The notes under the pieces were generated by a model, which worked only from the letters and a program-made list of their open reading frames with translations, was not told the DNA's origin and made no database searches. 64,000 nt of DNA, taken from positions 62,001 through 126,000 of the forward strand of contig JAMPIV010006391.1 in NCBI GenBank assembly GCA_024509875.1, given 5' to 3'. The DNA is from Oreohelix idahoensis. Lineage: Eukaryota > Mollusca > Gastropoda > Stylommatophora > Oreohelicidae. The position numbers were made by a program, and so were the translations under genes. Of the stretch, positions 34,518 through 45,945 are shown one piece after another. Each line of letters opens with the position of its first letter. The stretch's first letter is position 1.

Positions 34518-36018
34518 ATGGCTTCATCTTCAAACGATTGTAAGCAAAGGTTATCGGCGGTGCAAGTAGCACGACTTATTTCTTCTTAGATCGAACATGA
34601 GGATGATCAGTTATCGAGTGATAATGACAGTTCAGATTCAGAATGTATTTTGCCCAGCGAAGATATATGTAATCAAAACACTGAATCAGATGAGAAGGGG
34701 GCGTTTCCCCTAGCTGGTTCTGTCAGTAGTACTAGCACTAGAAATGCCAGGCCAGTGAAAAGACAAGGACAAGGTAAAACTCCCATTAAGAAAAGATAGG
34801 CCTACATCTAGATCAACCCATAAAGAAGCAGAATCCACAAGTACTGATGGTAATACAAGTACAATGAATGAGGAAATTAGGTGGAATGAAGTTGATGCTG
34901 GCTCAACACAAAATGCTTTCCGTTTTGTACCGCCTCATGCTAGGATTACAGGTGTGAATCCAAATATTATACCTGATGATTCTTCTGCATTTTATTGTCT
35001 CAAAGCTCTTTTAACTAATGAGATTATAGATGAGCTTACTGTTTCTATAAATGAATATGCTGATCGACTCTGTCAGTCAAATTCAGAAACGGCGACAAAA
35101 AGATCTGTCTATCAAAACTGGTATCCAGTTACATCTCCAGAACTGTGCAAGTTTTTTGCTGTGATAATAGCCATGGGAATTGGGAAAAAACCAGCCATTA
35201 GTGATTATTGGTCTAATGAAGGCTTTATGAGAACTCCCTGGTACAGACAGATGGTTATACGGGATAGGTTTCAGATGTTATATCACATGATGTTTCATGT
35301 GAGTGATGTAGATGCACAAGGTAAAGCAAAGATCGAACCATTTCTACAGAAAATATTATCTAGATTCCAGGAAGCATTTTACCCTTACATGGAGCTGTCT
35401 TTGGATGAAATAGTAATTGGGTGGAAAGGCAGATGGGCTCACAAAATGTTCAACCCAAAAAAACCATGCATTTTTGTTTCAAGTTGCGCAACAGTGGAAA
35501 GCAAGGACATCACCAATCGCTTTGGTGAAACAAAAAATAAACCACTGATGATTGATTATTACAATCAACACATGAATGGATTGTTGTGACAGAGTGGACC
35601 AAAGCATTGTAACATATGGCACATTTAGCAGAAGAACAAGAAAAATATTTTCTTCTGGATTTTTGAAATAGCTCAGCTCAATGTGTATAAATTATTTGCA
35701 CTGTCAAGAACAACAAATACCAAAAAACAGAGCCTTCTTCAATTTAAATGGCAACTTGTCAATGAGCTCTCTCTTGTTGCTGCTGTGGATTTCCAGCAAA
35801 TTTCTCCCAGGATTGGACATGGCAATCAAGTGAACAATCCAGTCAACAGACTAGGAGGAACAAACCATTTAATTAAAAAATTCAAATCTCATCGCAACTG
35901 TGTCGTTTGCAGCACCCCTCAAGTAAGGGTCAGGACATCCTTTTATTGTGAAGGATGCACAAATAATCCCCATCTACATCCAAATAACTGTTTTGCTGCT
36001 TATAGTGAAAGAAAATAG
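34518..36018 (+). pseudogene. piggyBac transposase remnant
   Basis: Begins MASSSNDCKQRLSAVQVARL, then an acidic stretch interrupted by an early TAG (about 34,587) and a further frame change near 34,797. The best preserved frame (34,864-35,589) holds the piggyBac DDE domain start: RFVPPHARITGVNPNI, then WYRQMVIRDRFQMLYHMMFH, and the first catalytic aspartate in MELSLDEIVIGWKGR. After CIFVSSCATVE the sequence jumps to DITNRFGETKNKPLMIDYYN, so roughly 80-100 codons including the second catalytic aspartate are missing. A final frame (to 36,018) has the C-terminal cysteine-rich finger (CVVCSTPQ...FYCEGC). Several frameshifts and the deletion make it dead. Confidence 0.9.
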
Positions 36019-36199
36019 TTTGTGGTAAATATCAGTTGTGTATAAAGTGTGTACATAGTTTATTTTTGTCATGATTTTTCAATATGTGACCTGAACATTT
36101 CAAAAGGAAACATTTTTATTTAGTATTCAAAACAATTGAAACTTGTCTGTGTTCTGTATAATTGGATGAAAGTGGTTCTAGGAGTTCCAGGCTTCCAAA

Positions 36200-37225
36200 T
36201 TGGATTATTTTTGTGGGTAAGTACAACTTTTTTCCAAATTTTTTAATATTTTAAAATTGTTCTGCACTCATTACTGTATATGTTGCATGCATGTTTAACA
36301 CCACTTAACAATTAAGTTAGATGCATGTCAAAGGGGTTTCATTTCTCTATATTTAGATATATAACACTTCATGTTATCATTATAAATAAATTATTTAATG
36401 CAAAATCAGTAACGGTAGTCATGTCTGTGAATAAAGGTTAAAATATTTGTGCGCTTTATCTAAATATACCAAATAAATTCAAATTGTGATAAAAACTTTA
36501 TTTGTGCTCAGAAACAACTCCAACTTTCCTACATTATGTGAAAATGGATGTACTTTAAAATGAAGGTAGGATTAGGGGTAGAAGTTTACCAGAATTAATT
36601 ATACATATTGATAAGGACAATTTGTTTTTCAATTTTTTATCTTTTTAAATTTTTCTGCATTCGTTACTGCATATATTGCATGCATGTTTAAAATCATTGA
36701 ATAATTCAGTTAAGTGCATGTCAAAGGGGTTTCATTTCTCTATATTTAGATATATAACACTTCATGTTATCATTATAAATAAATTATTTAATGCAAAATC
36801 AGTAACGGTAGTCATGTCTGTAAATAAAGGTTAAAATATTTGTGCGCTTTATCTAAATATACCAAAAAAAATTCAAATTGTGATAAAAACTTTATTTGTG
36901 CTCAGAAACAGCTCCAACTTTCCTACATTATGTGAAAATGGATGTATTTAAAAATGAAAGTAGGCTTAGGGGTAGAAGTTTACCAGAATTAATTATACAT
37001 ATTGGTAAGTACAATTTGTTTCTCAATTTTTTCAATTTAAACATTTTTCTGCACTCATTACTGTATATGTTGCATGCATGTTTAACACCACTTAACAATT
37101 AAGTTAAGTGCATGTCATAGATGTTTCATTTTTCTACATTTTAATATATAACACTTTATGTTATCATTATAAATAAGTTACTTAATGCAAAATCAGTAAA
37201 GGCAGTCATGTCTAAAAATGTACTC
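36200..37225. repeat. 393-bp tandem repeat (about 2.6 copies) inside the piggyBac
   Basis: The block with TGTTGCATGCATGTTTAA recurs at about 36,281, 36,674 and 37,068, a period of 393-394 bp. Each unit includes GGTTTCATTTCTCTATATTT and GTAACGGTAGTCATGTCTGT. The third copy is truncated on the right. Confidence 0.9.
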
Positions 37226-37278
37226 TCTGAAATCAGCTCGTAAAAACGCGGTTTTTGAGCACGTATACTAAGAGTTAA

Positions 37279-37986
37279 TCCTCATACCGAAAATTGTTTT
37301 ATGCATCGTCTAACTGACAGTTGTTTCATGCATCTTCTTACTGAAAATTGTTTCATTCATCCTAATACTGAAAATTGTTTCATTAAGTCCTCATACTGAA
37401 AATTGTTTCATTCATCCTCATACTGAAAATTGTTTCATTAATCCTCATACTGCAAATTGTTTCATGCATCTTCTTACTGAAAATTGTTTCATGCATCTTC
37501 TTACTGAAAATTGCTTCATTCATCCTCATACTGAAAATTGTTTCATTAATCCTCATACTGCAAATTGTTTCATGCATCTTCTTACTGAAAATTGTTTCAT
37601 TCATCCTCATACTGGAAATAGCTACATGCATCTTCTTACTGAAAATTGTTTCATTCATCCTCATACTGAAAATTGTTTTATTAATCCTTATACTGAAAAT
37701 TGCTTCATGCATCTTCTTACTGAAAATTGTTTCATGCTTCATCTTACTGAAAATTGTTGCATTCATCCTCATACTGAAAATTGTTTCATTCATCCACATA
37801 CTGAAAATTGTTTCATTAATCCTCATACTGCAAATTGTTTCATGCATCTTCTTACTGAAAATTGTTTCATGCATCTTCTTACTGAAAATTGTTTCATTCA
37901 TCCACATACTGAAAATTGTTTCATTCATCCACATAATAAAAATTGTTTCATGCTGACTGAGAATTTTATTGTGTATCTTCTTCCAG
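37279..37986. repeat. 27-bp minisatellite, right part, running into a splice acceptor
   Basis: About 26 units of two alternating types: ATGCATCTTCTTACTGAAAA and ATTCATCCTCATACTGAAAA. The last, degenerate unit (TTTTATTGTGTATCTTCTTCCAG, near 37,964-37,986) supplies the pyrimidine tract and AG acceptor of the next LRRK exon. Confidence 0.93.
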
Positions 37987-38697
37987 ACATTCCCAGATCT
38001 GAACTATGTGAGGTCAGTTGAGCACCAGCTTCCTCTCCACTCTGCAGTTGTTTGTAGCAGAGTGGATGCAGTAAGACTTCTTCTGAAATTTCCATACCAA
38101 GGGAGTAATTTGGTGACATTTACAGACTCTGCAACATCCTTGACCTATCAAGCAGGTTTAGAATTCAATGCCCAGGATGCAGCTGGGGATACAGCACTTC
38201 ACATTGCATGCAAGAATGGTCATGTAGAAATTGTCAAGCTTCTAGTCAACCAAGTCATTAAGGTGGAAATAGAGACAGATTTTATACCAAAACCTGCCTC
38301 TATTAGATCATTGGGTGCTGACCTAAATAATGAAAGTTTAGACAGTGAAGAAGATATTGAATATAATGGTACTAACTCCAGGACAAGCTCTCCTCTCAGA
38401 AGGTCGCAGAAGAATAAGAAATGTATCAAATCCATTTATCCTGTAGATGTAAACATTCTGAACAACAATGGGTTGTCTCCATATCATTTGGCCATTCATC
38501 GCCGGCATGCGGAAGTCCTCAGAGTCCTTTTAGAGTCACGTGGTATCCCACCTGATAAAATGAAAATGCAAGATTCGGAGAACTCTGTTTTAATGTATGC
38601 CTATGAGGAGGGCAGTCAGGCAGTTCTTGAGCTACTTCTTGCTCATGGCCTCAAAGATGTGGAGAACAAGGTTCTGACATCAGCATTTTTCTGTAGG
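37987..38697 (+). CDS. Lrrk: LRRK-like gene, exon 5: ankyrin repeats
   Basis: 237 codons, ending at a perfect donor (AGG|GTAAGT). Contains three ankyrin units: LPLHSAVVCSRVDAVRLLL; then FNAQDAAGDTALHIACKNGH with VEIVKLLV; then LSPYHLAIHRRHAEVLRVLL. These are separated by an acidic insert of about 80 residues with an SSRTSSPLRRS-like stretch. A final NSVLMYAYEEGSQAVLELLL unit closes the block. The start is either after TTCCAG at 37,986 or after CCCAG at 37,996; the second choice fits the only GT available in exon 4 and gives a more regular ankyrin loop. Confidence 0.88.
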
Positions 38698-38789
38698 GTA
38701 AGTGGTCATTTTCTCTTTGGTCAATCTTTGATGGGTGCAATATCTTCCTCTGGCTGTCCTCTATGCACGTTAAGCATAAAAACAACTCA

Positions 38790-40255
38790 CCGACAACCAT
38801 GGTGATCACGTGCAATTTGGTTTGCTGACCATAAATTCACATTTTTAATCTGTTTTTTCAAACTTCCGTAGAACCAAACAGGTGAAGCAATCGTGCTGAT
38901 TGACATTCCACGTGCAATGGTGACTTTTCGTGAACAGAGTTCACTCTTAATTTGTTTTACAATCAGCAGACTTAGGGTAGTTTCATCACTTGCAAAAACC
39001 ATGCCACCGAGAAGAAGTCTTGACACCTTACAAAGAATGAGGGCTATACCGTGGGTTGAAAGTGGTTTATCTGTCCGTGAGGTTGCTAGACGGCTTGCAG
39101 TGTCACACTCTACTATCCAAAGAATTTTGGAGAGATTTCAGGCCACAGGAAGTGTGGAGGATCGCCACCGGCCAGGTTGCCCTAGATGCACCAATAGACA
39201 TGATGATCGGTTACCTCTTGTTGTCAGCCCTGCGCCATCGAACAGTGACTTGTTCCACTCTAAGATGTCAGCTGAGACAAACTAAACGTTAATGTCAGTC
39301 AAAGCACCATTCTCATACGTTTACATGAATTTGGACTGGCTGCTCGACGTCCTGCAGTCAGAATCCCTCTTACTCCTGCTCATTGCAGAGCCTGTGTTGC
39401 TTGGTGTCGCGAGCACATCCGATGGACAAGGCAACAATGGAGTCAAGTTCTCTTCACTGATGAATCTCGCTTCACTGTGTCATTCAATGATGGCAGGATT
39501 CGAGTTTGGAGATGACCAGGAGAGCGATTTACTGATGACACAATTTGAGAGGTGGATCGTTATGGTAGGGGTTCTGTCATGTTCTGGGGAGGCTTCTACA
39601 GACATGGCAGGACCCCACTCTACATCATCCAAGGCAACTTGACCGGCCCAAGATACCAGAACAAAATCTTGAGACCAATTGTTCAGCCTGCTCTGGAGGC
39701 CATAGGTAGTAATGCCATCCTCCAAGATGATAACGCTCGACCCCATCGAGCTCGTGTGGTGAATGAGTTTATTCAGCAACATGGGATCATCAGGATGGCG
39801 TGGCCAGCTCATTCACCTGACCTTTCTCCGATTGAGCACCTCTGGGATGTCCTTGGTCGAAGATTATCAACAAATCACCCCCTGCCAATGGATGTTGCAC
39901 AGCTAACTGCATTTCTGCTTCAGGAATGGCAAGCTGTTCCTCAGGATACTCTTCGTACCCTTGTGAACTCGGTGCATCTACGCTGTCTTGAATGCCTTGC
40001 TGCAAACGGTGGTCATACCCGATTTTGAAATGTCTATTTGTCCAATATCTATTGTGTGACTTTTGAAAAGGTGGGTGACACACTTCACAGCTTCATTGCG
40101 TTTGAATGTGTGTTTCCATTTCTTTACGTGACATGTCAATTTGGTATTCAATAAATGCCATTTTGACTGATACCAATTACGTTTATATCAGATTTGTTTT
40201 ATGGTTTCAACCAAGGTTTTTCTAAGTGGCACTTGACTTTTGACGAGTAGTATAC
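38790..40255 (+). mobile_element. Tc1-like transposon remnant in LRRK intron
   Basis: Encodes a broken DD34E transposase. A possible 3' terminal repeat reads, inward from the right end, CTACTCGTCAAAAGTCAAGT (complement of about 40,233-40,252). No matching left end was found, so the left limit is approximate and the element is probably 5'-truncated. Confidence 0.75.
39001..40028 (+). pseudogene. Tc1-family transposase with frameshifts
   Basis: The start ATG at 39,001 opens a helix-turn-helix region (LDTLQRMRAIPWVESGLSVR then SHSTIQRILERF). The frame shifts near 39,200, giving the LRQTKRNVS... linker and the LHEFGLAARRP block. The first catalytic aspartate lies in VLFTDESRFTVSFNDG near 39,450, and another shift follows near 39,510. 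The last frame (39,552-40,028) holds GSVMFWGGF, the second aspartate in ILQDDNARPH and the glutamate in SPDLSPIEHLWD, giving a DD34E spacing. It ends CLAANGGHTRF. All three catalytic residues survive, but at least two indels disable it. Confidence 0.9.
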
Positions 40256-40736
40256 ATTCAGATTTCATAAAAACAAATATTTATCATATGACTTTGGGTA
40301 GGATTATTAAATGGAAAAAAAAGGAAAGTGTAAGTACCAATGAAACCGTGAAAACAGAAAAGATGCAGCAAACTGAAGTGAGAAAGATGTGGTATGATTT
40401 TGGTTGTCTTGTACACAACAGGTTGAGCTGGAGAAAATTGATGAATTCCTTTTTACCGGCAAAGTAGTTTGGTGAAATATAAAAGACAGGAGTTTGGTGA
40501 AATATAAAAGACATGGAGTATATAAGAATGTACTTTGCTAAAATTTAAAACTTAAAATAAAAATGTACAGTAAAATATAAATTAATTTACTAAAACAGCA
40601 CAGCTGGGGTTCCAGAGAATGTAATTAAGTGTGTAGCATTCTGTTACTGATTACCATTAATCATAATTCTTTTAAGATCACTGTGTGTTCCAGTTGTTTA
40701 CAAATTTATGTTTGGTTTCTGATTTCTCTTCCTCAG
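40256..40736. other. Intronic DNA, no feature recognised
   Basis: AT-rich with a short direct duplication (GTTTGGTGAAATATAAAAGACA at about 40,467-40,515). It ends with a normal polypyrimidine tract and acceptor. Confidence 0.4.
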
Positions 40737-41532
40737 GATCAGGATATCAAATGGCTAATGCTGACACACAAATCTAGCAGAGATGTGGGTCGAAACATCA
40801 ATAAGACAGAAATGAGAAGATTAGCATATCAGTATCTGCAACTGAAAGATGGGAAGTTGGACAGAACTACATCACTTGACTCTAGTTTGCCAACTACATC
40901 TGTTACCATAGGGTGGAATGGTCTGGGTATGCTAGACACTATGGAAGCGTCCTGTCTTATCAAAGCGTGCCTGCTCCACAATCCAACAGTAAATCCTGCT
41001 TTGGATAGTTCAATTGTTTTGTGCGCAATTACCAAAGTAGACATCTCTAAGAACAGTTTTCAGAAGTTTCCAGTCATTTTGTTTGAACTTCCTTCTCTAA
41101 TTTTACTCAAGGCTTCAAGGAACCAGATTGCAGAAATTCCAGGGGATTGCAATATTTCTTGCTTTTCTCTTGAGGAACTTCATCTGAATGAAAACAAGAT
41201 TAATATGCTGCCAAAATTTATCTTTCAGCTTCCTCTTTTGAAGTATCTGGATGTCTCTGTGAATAGACTTACAGAAATGCCACCTGATATGTGGGAATCA
41301 CCCTCATTGATTACTCTGAATCTCTCTAGTAACAGGTTGTCATGGCTGCCACACATGTCCCGAGACCAGCTGTCACTTAGACAGACGCCAAGCAGACCAT
41401 CTCGTGTTTCTGTAGGGTCATCAAAACAAAGTGCTAGTCCTTCATTGTCTGGCTCAATAAGCAGCTTTGATGACATCATGGCTCATGAGTCTAATGAAGG
41501 CACTTCAGAATTTACCTTCCTGCCTTCTCAAG
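40737..41532 (+). CDS. Lrrk: LRRK-like gene, exon 6: start of the leucine-rich repeats
   Basis: Acceptor TTTCTCTTCCTCAG, donor GTAATG; 796 bp, entering in phase 0 and leaving one base. An N-terminal linker (DQDIKWLMLTHKSSRDVGRN) contains a VTIGWNGLGMLD segment resembling the strand that precedes the LRRs in LRRK proteins. Then come about five LRRs: ITKVDISKNSFQKFP, LILLKASRNQIAEIP, LEELHLNENKINMLP, LKYLDVSVNRLTEMP and LITLNLSSNRLSWLP. A serine-rich insert (SRPSRVSVGSSKQSASPSLS) follows, which is likely disordered. The largest exon in the window. Confidence 0.9.
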
Positions 41533-41639
41533 GTAATGTTGAACTATCTTTAAATCATAGTGTATTTTTGTATCAGGCAGTAGTGCAGTTCCTGGAGGTT
41601 TCTGTAGAGACAAAGAATGAATAGGAATACTACGCCTTC

Positions 41640-41800
41640 AGACATGTCATACTAACATGAGGTTGTCCGTATGGCTAGCAACCTCATTATATAAAACAGA
41701 TTGCCACAAAGCACCGCTGTAAGAGCACATGGGGACCAGCTGCAGTGGTGGCTGTATGCTCTATATGGAGCGCTACTAGAAAATGATTATGATGATGAGT
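41640..41800 (-). mobile_element. LINE/SINE tail fragment ending in (GAT)n-like run
   Basis: Shares GACCAGCTGCAGTGGTGGCT and TAGAAAATGATTATGATGAT with the end of the repeat at 45,020-45,080. Class unassigned, orientation tentative. Confidence 0.4.
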
Positions 41801-41929
41801 AAAATAATGCATGTATTCGTTTGTGGTTCTGATATATGGAAAATGATAGACTGCTGAAATAAAGCTGTGGAACAAAAGTTAGGTACCATATATGGAGTGT
41901 ATTAGTTTACATCTTTATATCCTCTTTCC

Positions 41930-42330
41930 ACACAACCTGCCTAAGGAAAATTCTTCAAATTTTTTGGTGGAATACCATCTCCAATCAGGAACTGCTTACA
42001 CAGTGCAGTCAAAAAAGGCATGCACACCATCACTGCAGGCAGATGCTGGAACTGGGTTGGCCATGTCTTCAAAAGGAACCATGACACCATCACTGCTATG
42101 CTATGGACACCAGAAGGACAGCGAAAGAGAGGCAGACCAAAGACAACCTGGCAGAGAACAATGGAGGTTGAGATGCAAGCATGAACCAGAGTTGGGGCAC
42201 GGCACAAAGGATGGCCACCGACTGAGCAAAATGGGGACAGTTTGTTGCTGCCCAACAAGACGCCACTAGGCGTGATGGCCACTGACTGCTTTGAAAGTCG
42301 GGGGAGTGGGGCGGCTAAGTATCCAAGAAG
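41930..42330 (+). mobile_element. LINE 3' end (family C)
   Basis: Broken frames carry ITNQELL..., ELGWPCLQ, DTRRTAKERQTKDNLAENN, MNQSWGTAQRMATD and QFVAAQQDATRRDGH, the C-terminal tail of a non-LTR pol protein. Same family as 44,090-44,560 and 3,815-3,960. Confidence 0.7.
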
Positions 42331-43544
42331 AAGAATTAGTTTACTGTAGTTACATTGGAACAAAAGTTGGGTATATAAATAATAACGGTTCATGTGGTTA
42401 TAGGGTGTTATGAAAGTAAGTTACATATGGAAAGTAATACTGGTTAATATATGCAAAGTATGAAATAAAAATGAGATACAAAGGAATTATTTAGTTACTC
42501 TTGTGACACATATGAAAAACATGGAAATTACCGGTAGTGTGTTTCTGCAGTCAAATTGTGGGTTAAAAGTGACATACTTGAGAAACAGAAATGAAAGGTG
42601 CAGAATGTCTTTCGTTACTGCAGTTAAGATGTGGAAACAAGAGTGACATACAAAAACATAGAGGTATTTGTTCAAAATCACAGAAACAGAAAGGCCGAAA
42701 TTGTAATGAAAAAGTCTTTGTTAGCACATTATGCATCAGAAAATGAAAAAAAAAAAATTTGCTGAGAGTTGTTGAGAAGAGAATGGGAACTAGTTCTCCA
42801 AAAGGTAAAAGGTATAAGAAAGATGTGAAAGTGAAGAGTGGAATGCCCATGATAAGAAGAATAAACGTGGCATCAGATCATTTCTAAAGCAAGCAGATTA
42901 TCAACACTTGAAAGACACACTGTAAACACTTGAGCCACAAAAGAGAAAGAGAATTATTAAAATAATAGGGAAAGAAATCAACAGCAGTCTATAGAACGAA
43001 ACACAGAAATTTCACAGTACATCTTCTATCCAGGCATGGGAAGAGCACACTAAATCAGATGGCGACCATCATGTTAAATTTCTAGTGCAGGGTTACTCAA
43101 CCATTGGTCCTAGACCTTCAGGAGATCTGCAGGAACTGCTCCCACAAGACACATTTTATGAGGCAACTAAGGTTTATTGGACTAGCAGTCCTTTCATATA
43201 AACAAAATGCTTCAGAAATTGCCACTGCAAAGGTACATGCAGTACTTTGGCATACTTCCTACATGTGGGTTAACTGCAGTAACTAAATCACTTGACTAAC
43301 TTCTGACAGCTTATTTATATAAGGTCGCAAAGCCAAGTGCTGTGTTTCTCAACATGTGGTCCATGGGATCTGTAAGAAGTCCTTAATTAAATGTATGAAC
43401 TGAGTCATTAGTAATTATTATATAATAATGTGTCAGAATATATTAATATTTACTGGTTTACTTCTCAATATCTATTTTAGTTTCTGTATAATCTAATAGT
43501 GGCATAGTTATGCAATTAATAATAATAATAGCCCCTTCAGTCAT
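42331..43544. other. Intronic DNA, no gene; possible hAT-like end fragments
   Basis: Two similar stretches near 43,089 (CAGGGTTACTCAACCATTGG) and 43,342 (TGTTTCTCAACATGTGGTCC) resemble the ends of hAT-derived repeats but lie in the same orientation and show no duplicated target. Otherwise nothing recognised. Confidence 0.35.
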
Positions 43545-43935
43545 AACTGACTATGGGAATGCGCCCCTAAGGTGACAGCCCTCAGCTGCTTATTTTCCTG
43601 GTGTTCCTTTCGATGTTCTCTCCTCTCTTCTGCTTGCTATGAGTTCTTTTCGCCCAGTCAGAGGTGGCACCATAGAGAGCATTGCCACTTGGTGCGATTG
43701 GCAGCTTCATCCTCCAAGTTTGATGGATTTATGTCCAGTGCCCTCATGTCTCTCTTGCACACATCTTTGAACCTCAGCTGTGGTTGCCCAACTGTTCTTT
43801 TGCCATGTGCCAGTTGTCCATAGAAGATATCTTTCAGGATGCGACCATCTTCCATATGGCGAACATGGCCAAGCCAGATTTTGGGGAAATAATCAGTGGA
43901 ACCAGCAGTACTTGTTCTTTCTGAGAAATACATTT
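43545..43935 (-). mobile_element. LINE 3' end with (ATT)n tail (family F)
   Basis: Minus-strand frame with WLGHVRHMEDGRILKDIFYG, GKRTVGQPQLRFKDVCKRDM and ALDINPSNLEDEAANRTKWQ, typical of the pol C-terminus of another non-LTR family. The 3' end abuts an AATAATAATA run at about 43,520. Confidence 0.78.
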
Positions 43936-44089
43936 CGTAAAAGATTGAGGAACATTGGGCAGTGAGGGGAGAAAAAAAAACAGTGCATTGTTTTCAGACT
44001 AAAAGTTCAAGATGGACTAGTGCTTTTATAATTTAATGTCATGTAGTAATTACATTTCAGAAGAAATACCTTATAACAAATAAATAACT

Positions 44090-44560
44090 ACCCAGTACAG
44101 CACAAACACCAAATTAAAATTATATGAGAGTTGTGTACTTTCTGTGCTTCTCTGTGGTGCGGAATGCTGGAGAGTAACAGGGAAGGAAATGTCAAAACTG
44201 TCCTCCTTCCACACAATCTGCCTAAGGAAAATTCTCTGAATCTTTTGGCCAAATAACATCACCAATCAAGAACTACTTATTCGGAGTAACCAAGAGGACA
44301 TGCACACCATCATAGCTGGCGGGCACTGGAGTTGGGTTGGCCACGTTCTCAGAACAGCTATACTATGGACCCCCGAAGGAAAGCGATAGAGAGGCCGACC
44401 AAAAATAACTTGGCGGAGAACTGTGTAGGCCGAGATGCAAAGAATGAACCAGAGTTGGGGGCACTGTATGAAGGATGGCCACCGACCGAACAAAGTGGAA
44501 GCACTTTGTTGCTGCCCTACAAGACCCCACCAGATGTGACGGCCACTGACTGCTTTGACA
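44090..44560 (+). mobile_element. LINE 3' end (family C)
   Basis: Contains LLCGAECWRVTGKEM, then FHTICLRKI, SWVGHVLRTAILWTPEGKR and a KITWRRTV block, and ends KVEALCCCPTRPH in an alternate frame. Stops and shifts throughout. Confidence 0.7.
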
Positions 44561-44724
44561 GTCTGCGACTAAGGATAAAAGAAGAAATAAATAACGAACA
44601 AATACAAAATGAGTAGAATAGTTCATATGCTTGGGCATAGTCTTAACCTGATTTAAGATGCTTCATAGAGCTCAAGAGTAGAGTGTCATGTAAAAGCTAT
44701 TCAGAAAATGAGAAACATTGTCGT

Positions 44725-45070
44725 CACCTTTCAGCTCTCTAAGGAGCATAGGCTTTCAACAACCTTACACCAGGTCTTCCTGTGCCGTGCTATCAGCTCA
44801 AGGTCTTTCTATGTCTTCTTCATGTCTGTCTCCAGTTCTCTTCTCCATGTGTTCCCTGGTCTCCCTCTACCTGTCATACCCTGGTCTCCCTCTACCTGTC
44901 ATACCCTGGTCTCCCTCTACCTGTCATACCCTGGTCTCCCTCTACCTGTCATACCCTGGTCTCCCGCTACCTGTCATACCCTGGTCTCCCTCTACCTGTC
45001 ATACCCTGGTGCACGCTTCCTGCCAGTGGACCAGCTGCAATGGTGGCTTGATGCTTCGTAAGGAGCACAA
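44725..45070 (-). mobile_element. LINE family A tail with internal 25-bp amplification
   Basis: Minus-strand family A tail (GGAGCATAGGCTTTCAACAA in + orientation). Inside it a 25-bp unit CTGGTCTCCCTCTACCTGTC+ATACC has been amplified about six times (44,868-45,010), creating proline-rich artefact frames. Confidence 0.75.
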
Positions 45071-45110
45071 TGGAAAATGATGACATTTGTTTGCATGTTT
45101 TCTTGTTTAG

Positions 45111-45280
45111 GTAATCCAGTGGTGAGGGTCAACAAATGGGAGTCCGGGGTCACAGTGGTGGACAGCAATCCATGGAAGGGGAGTGGTCATCAGCCATCGG
45201 GTCTTAAGCAACTTTGGTTAAACCGGAACAAGTTTACCCAGGTCCCTCCCAGCCTGACATGCTGCGCCCCAAATCTGGAG
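45111..45280 (+). CDS. Lrrk: LRRK-like gene, exon 7: LRR
   Basis: Acceptor TTTTCTTGTTTAG, donor GTGAGT. Entering phase 1 it begins [G]NPVVRVNKWESG and contains an LRR, LKQLWLNRNKFTQVPPSL, followed by CCAPNLE, whose next repeat starts in exon 8. 170 bp, leaving in phase 0. Confidence 0.88.
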
Positions 45281-45554
45281 GTGAGTACAGTTCCCTATTA
45301 CACATATTAAATCTAACTGTATGATGTCATCTTATCATTATGTGTCATGCATATTGGTGTAACAATCAATTCCCTCCATGGCTATCTGTCTTCTGAGCAT
45401 TCAAGTACTTCTGGCACTTGCACTTTTCTTAGCCATCTTGTCCTGCCAGCCTAGACCCTCCCTCTATCCTTGTTCTCCTCAATCTTTACCGTTGTCACCA
45501 AGTTTGTTTTAAAGCACACTATAAAAAAATGGAGCTAAAATTAACTTAATTTTG

Positions 45555-45945
45555 ACACACGTGTGCCATCAGCTCAGATTATTTTCAAGTCTTCCTCATA
45601 ATGTGTCAATGCACAGTACTTACCGTCTCAGACCTAAGGGTCTTTTACATTTGGACATGTGCCCTAATATAACCAACTAGGTTGAACGGGACGCGCCTCG
45701 CCAAAACGAGGCAAAACTTTATTAAATAAAAAATAAAGTCTTCCTCATCACTTTCACTTGTCTCCAGTTCTCTGCTTTGTATACGTTTTTTGTTTACCTC
45801 CGCCTCTCGTACAGTGGGGATTCTAGAATCAGGACTGCCTTGTAATGCTATCAGTAGGTTTCCTCAGTATGTGCCCTATCCATCGGCAGCATCATCTTTT
45901 CATCTCTTGTTCCACTAGGACTTGTTTGGTTCTTATTATCAGTTC
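45555..45945 (-). mobile_element. LINE family A 3' end, interrupted
   Basis: The + strand shows GTGCCATCAGCTCA, then an unrelated block (about 45,605-45,735), then TTCTAGAATCAGGACTGCCT and a TCATCTCTTGTTCCACTAGG block. These are complementary to the family A pol C-terminus. Decayed. Confidence 0.55.

Larger units (their letters stand above)
34251..37274 (+). mobile_element. piggyBac-family transposon, inactive, inserted in the minisatellite
   Basis: Bounded by TTAA target duplications (34,247-34,250 and 37,275-37,278). It has 10-bp perfect inverted ends, CTCTTAGTAT and ATACTAAGAG. Inside the left end is a 22-bp subterminal direct repeat (CGGCAAGCCA[C/G]TTCACGGGGC at about 34,263 and 34,304). 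It contains a degenerate transposase (34,518-36,018) and, near the right end, a 393-bp tandem repeat. 3,024 bp. Confidence 0.92.

Noticed and set aside
37383..38021. Long open frames of repeated MHLLTENCF / MNETIFSKK type on both strands
   Set aside because: They are artefacts of a 27-bp (nine-codon) tandem repeat without stops. The LRRK exon uses a different frame and starts at the end of the array.
44708..45080. Proline/leucine-rich open frames in three registers
   Set aside because: Caused by a 25-bp tandem repeat inside an antisense LINE tail.
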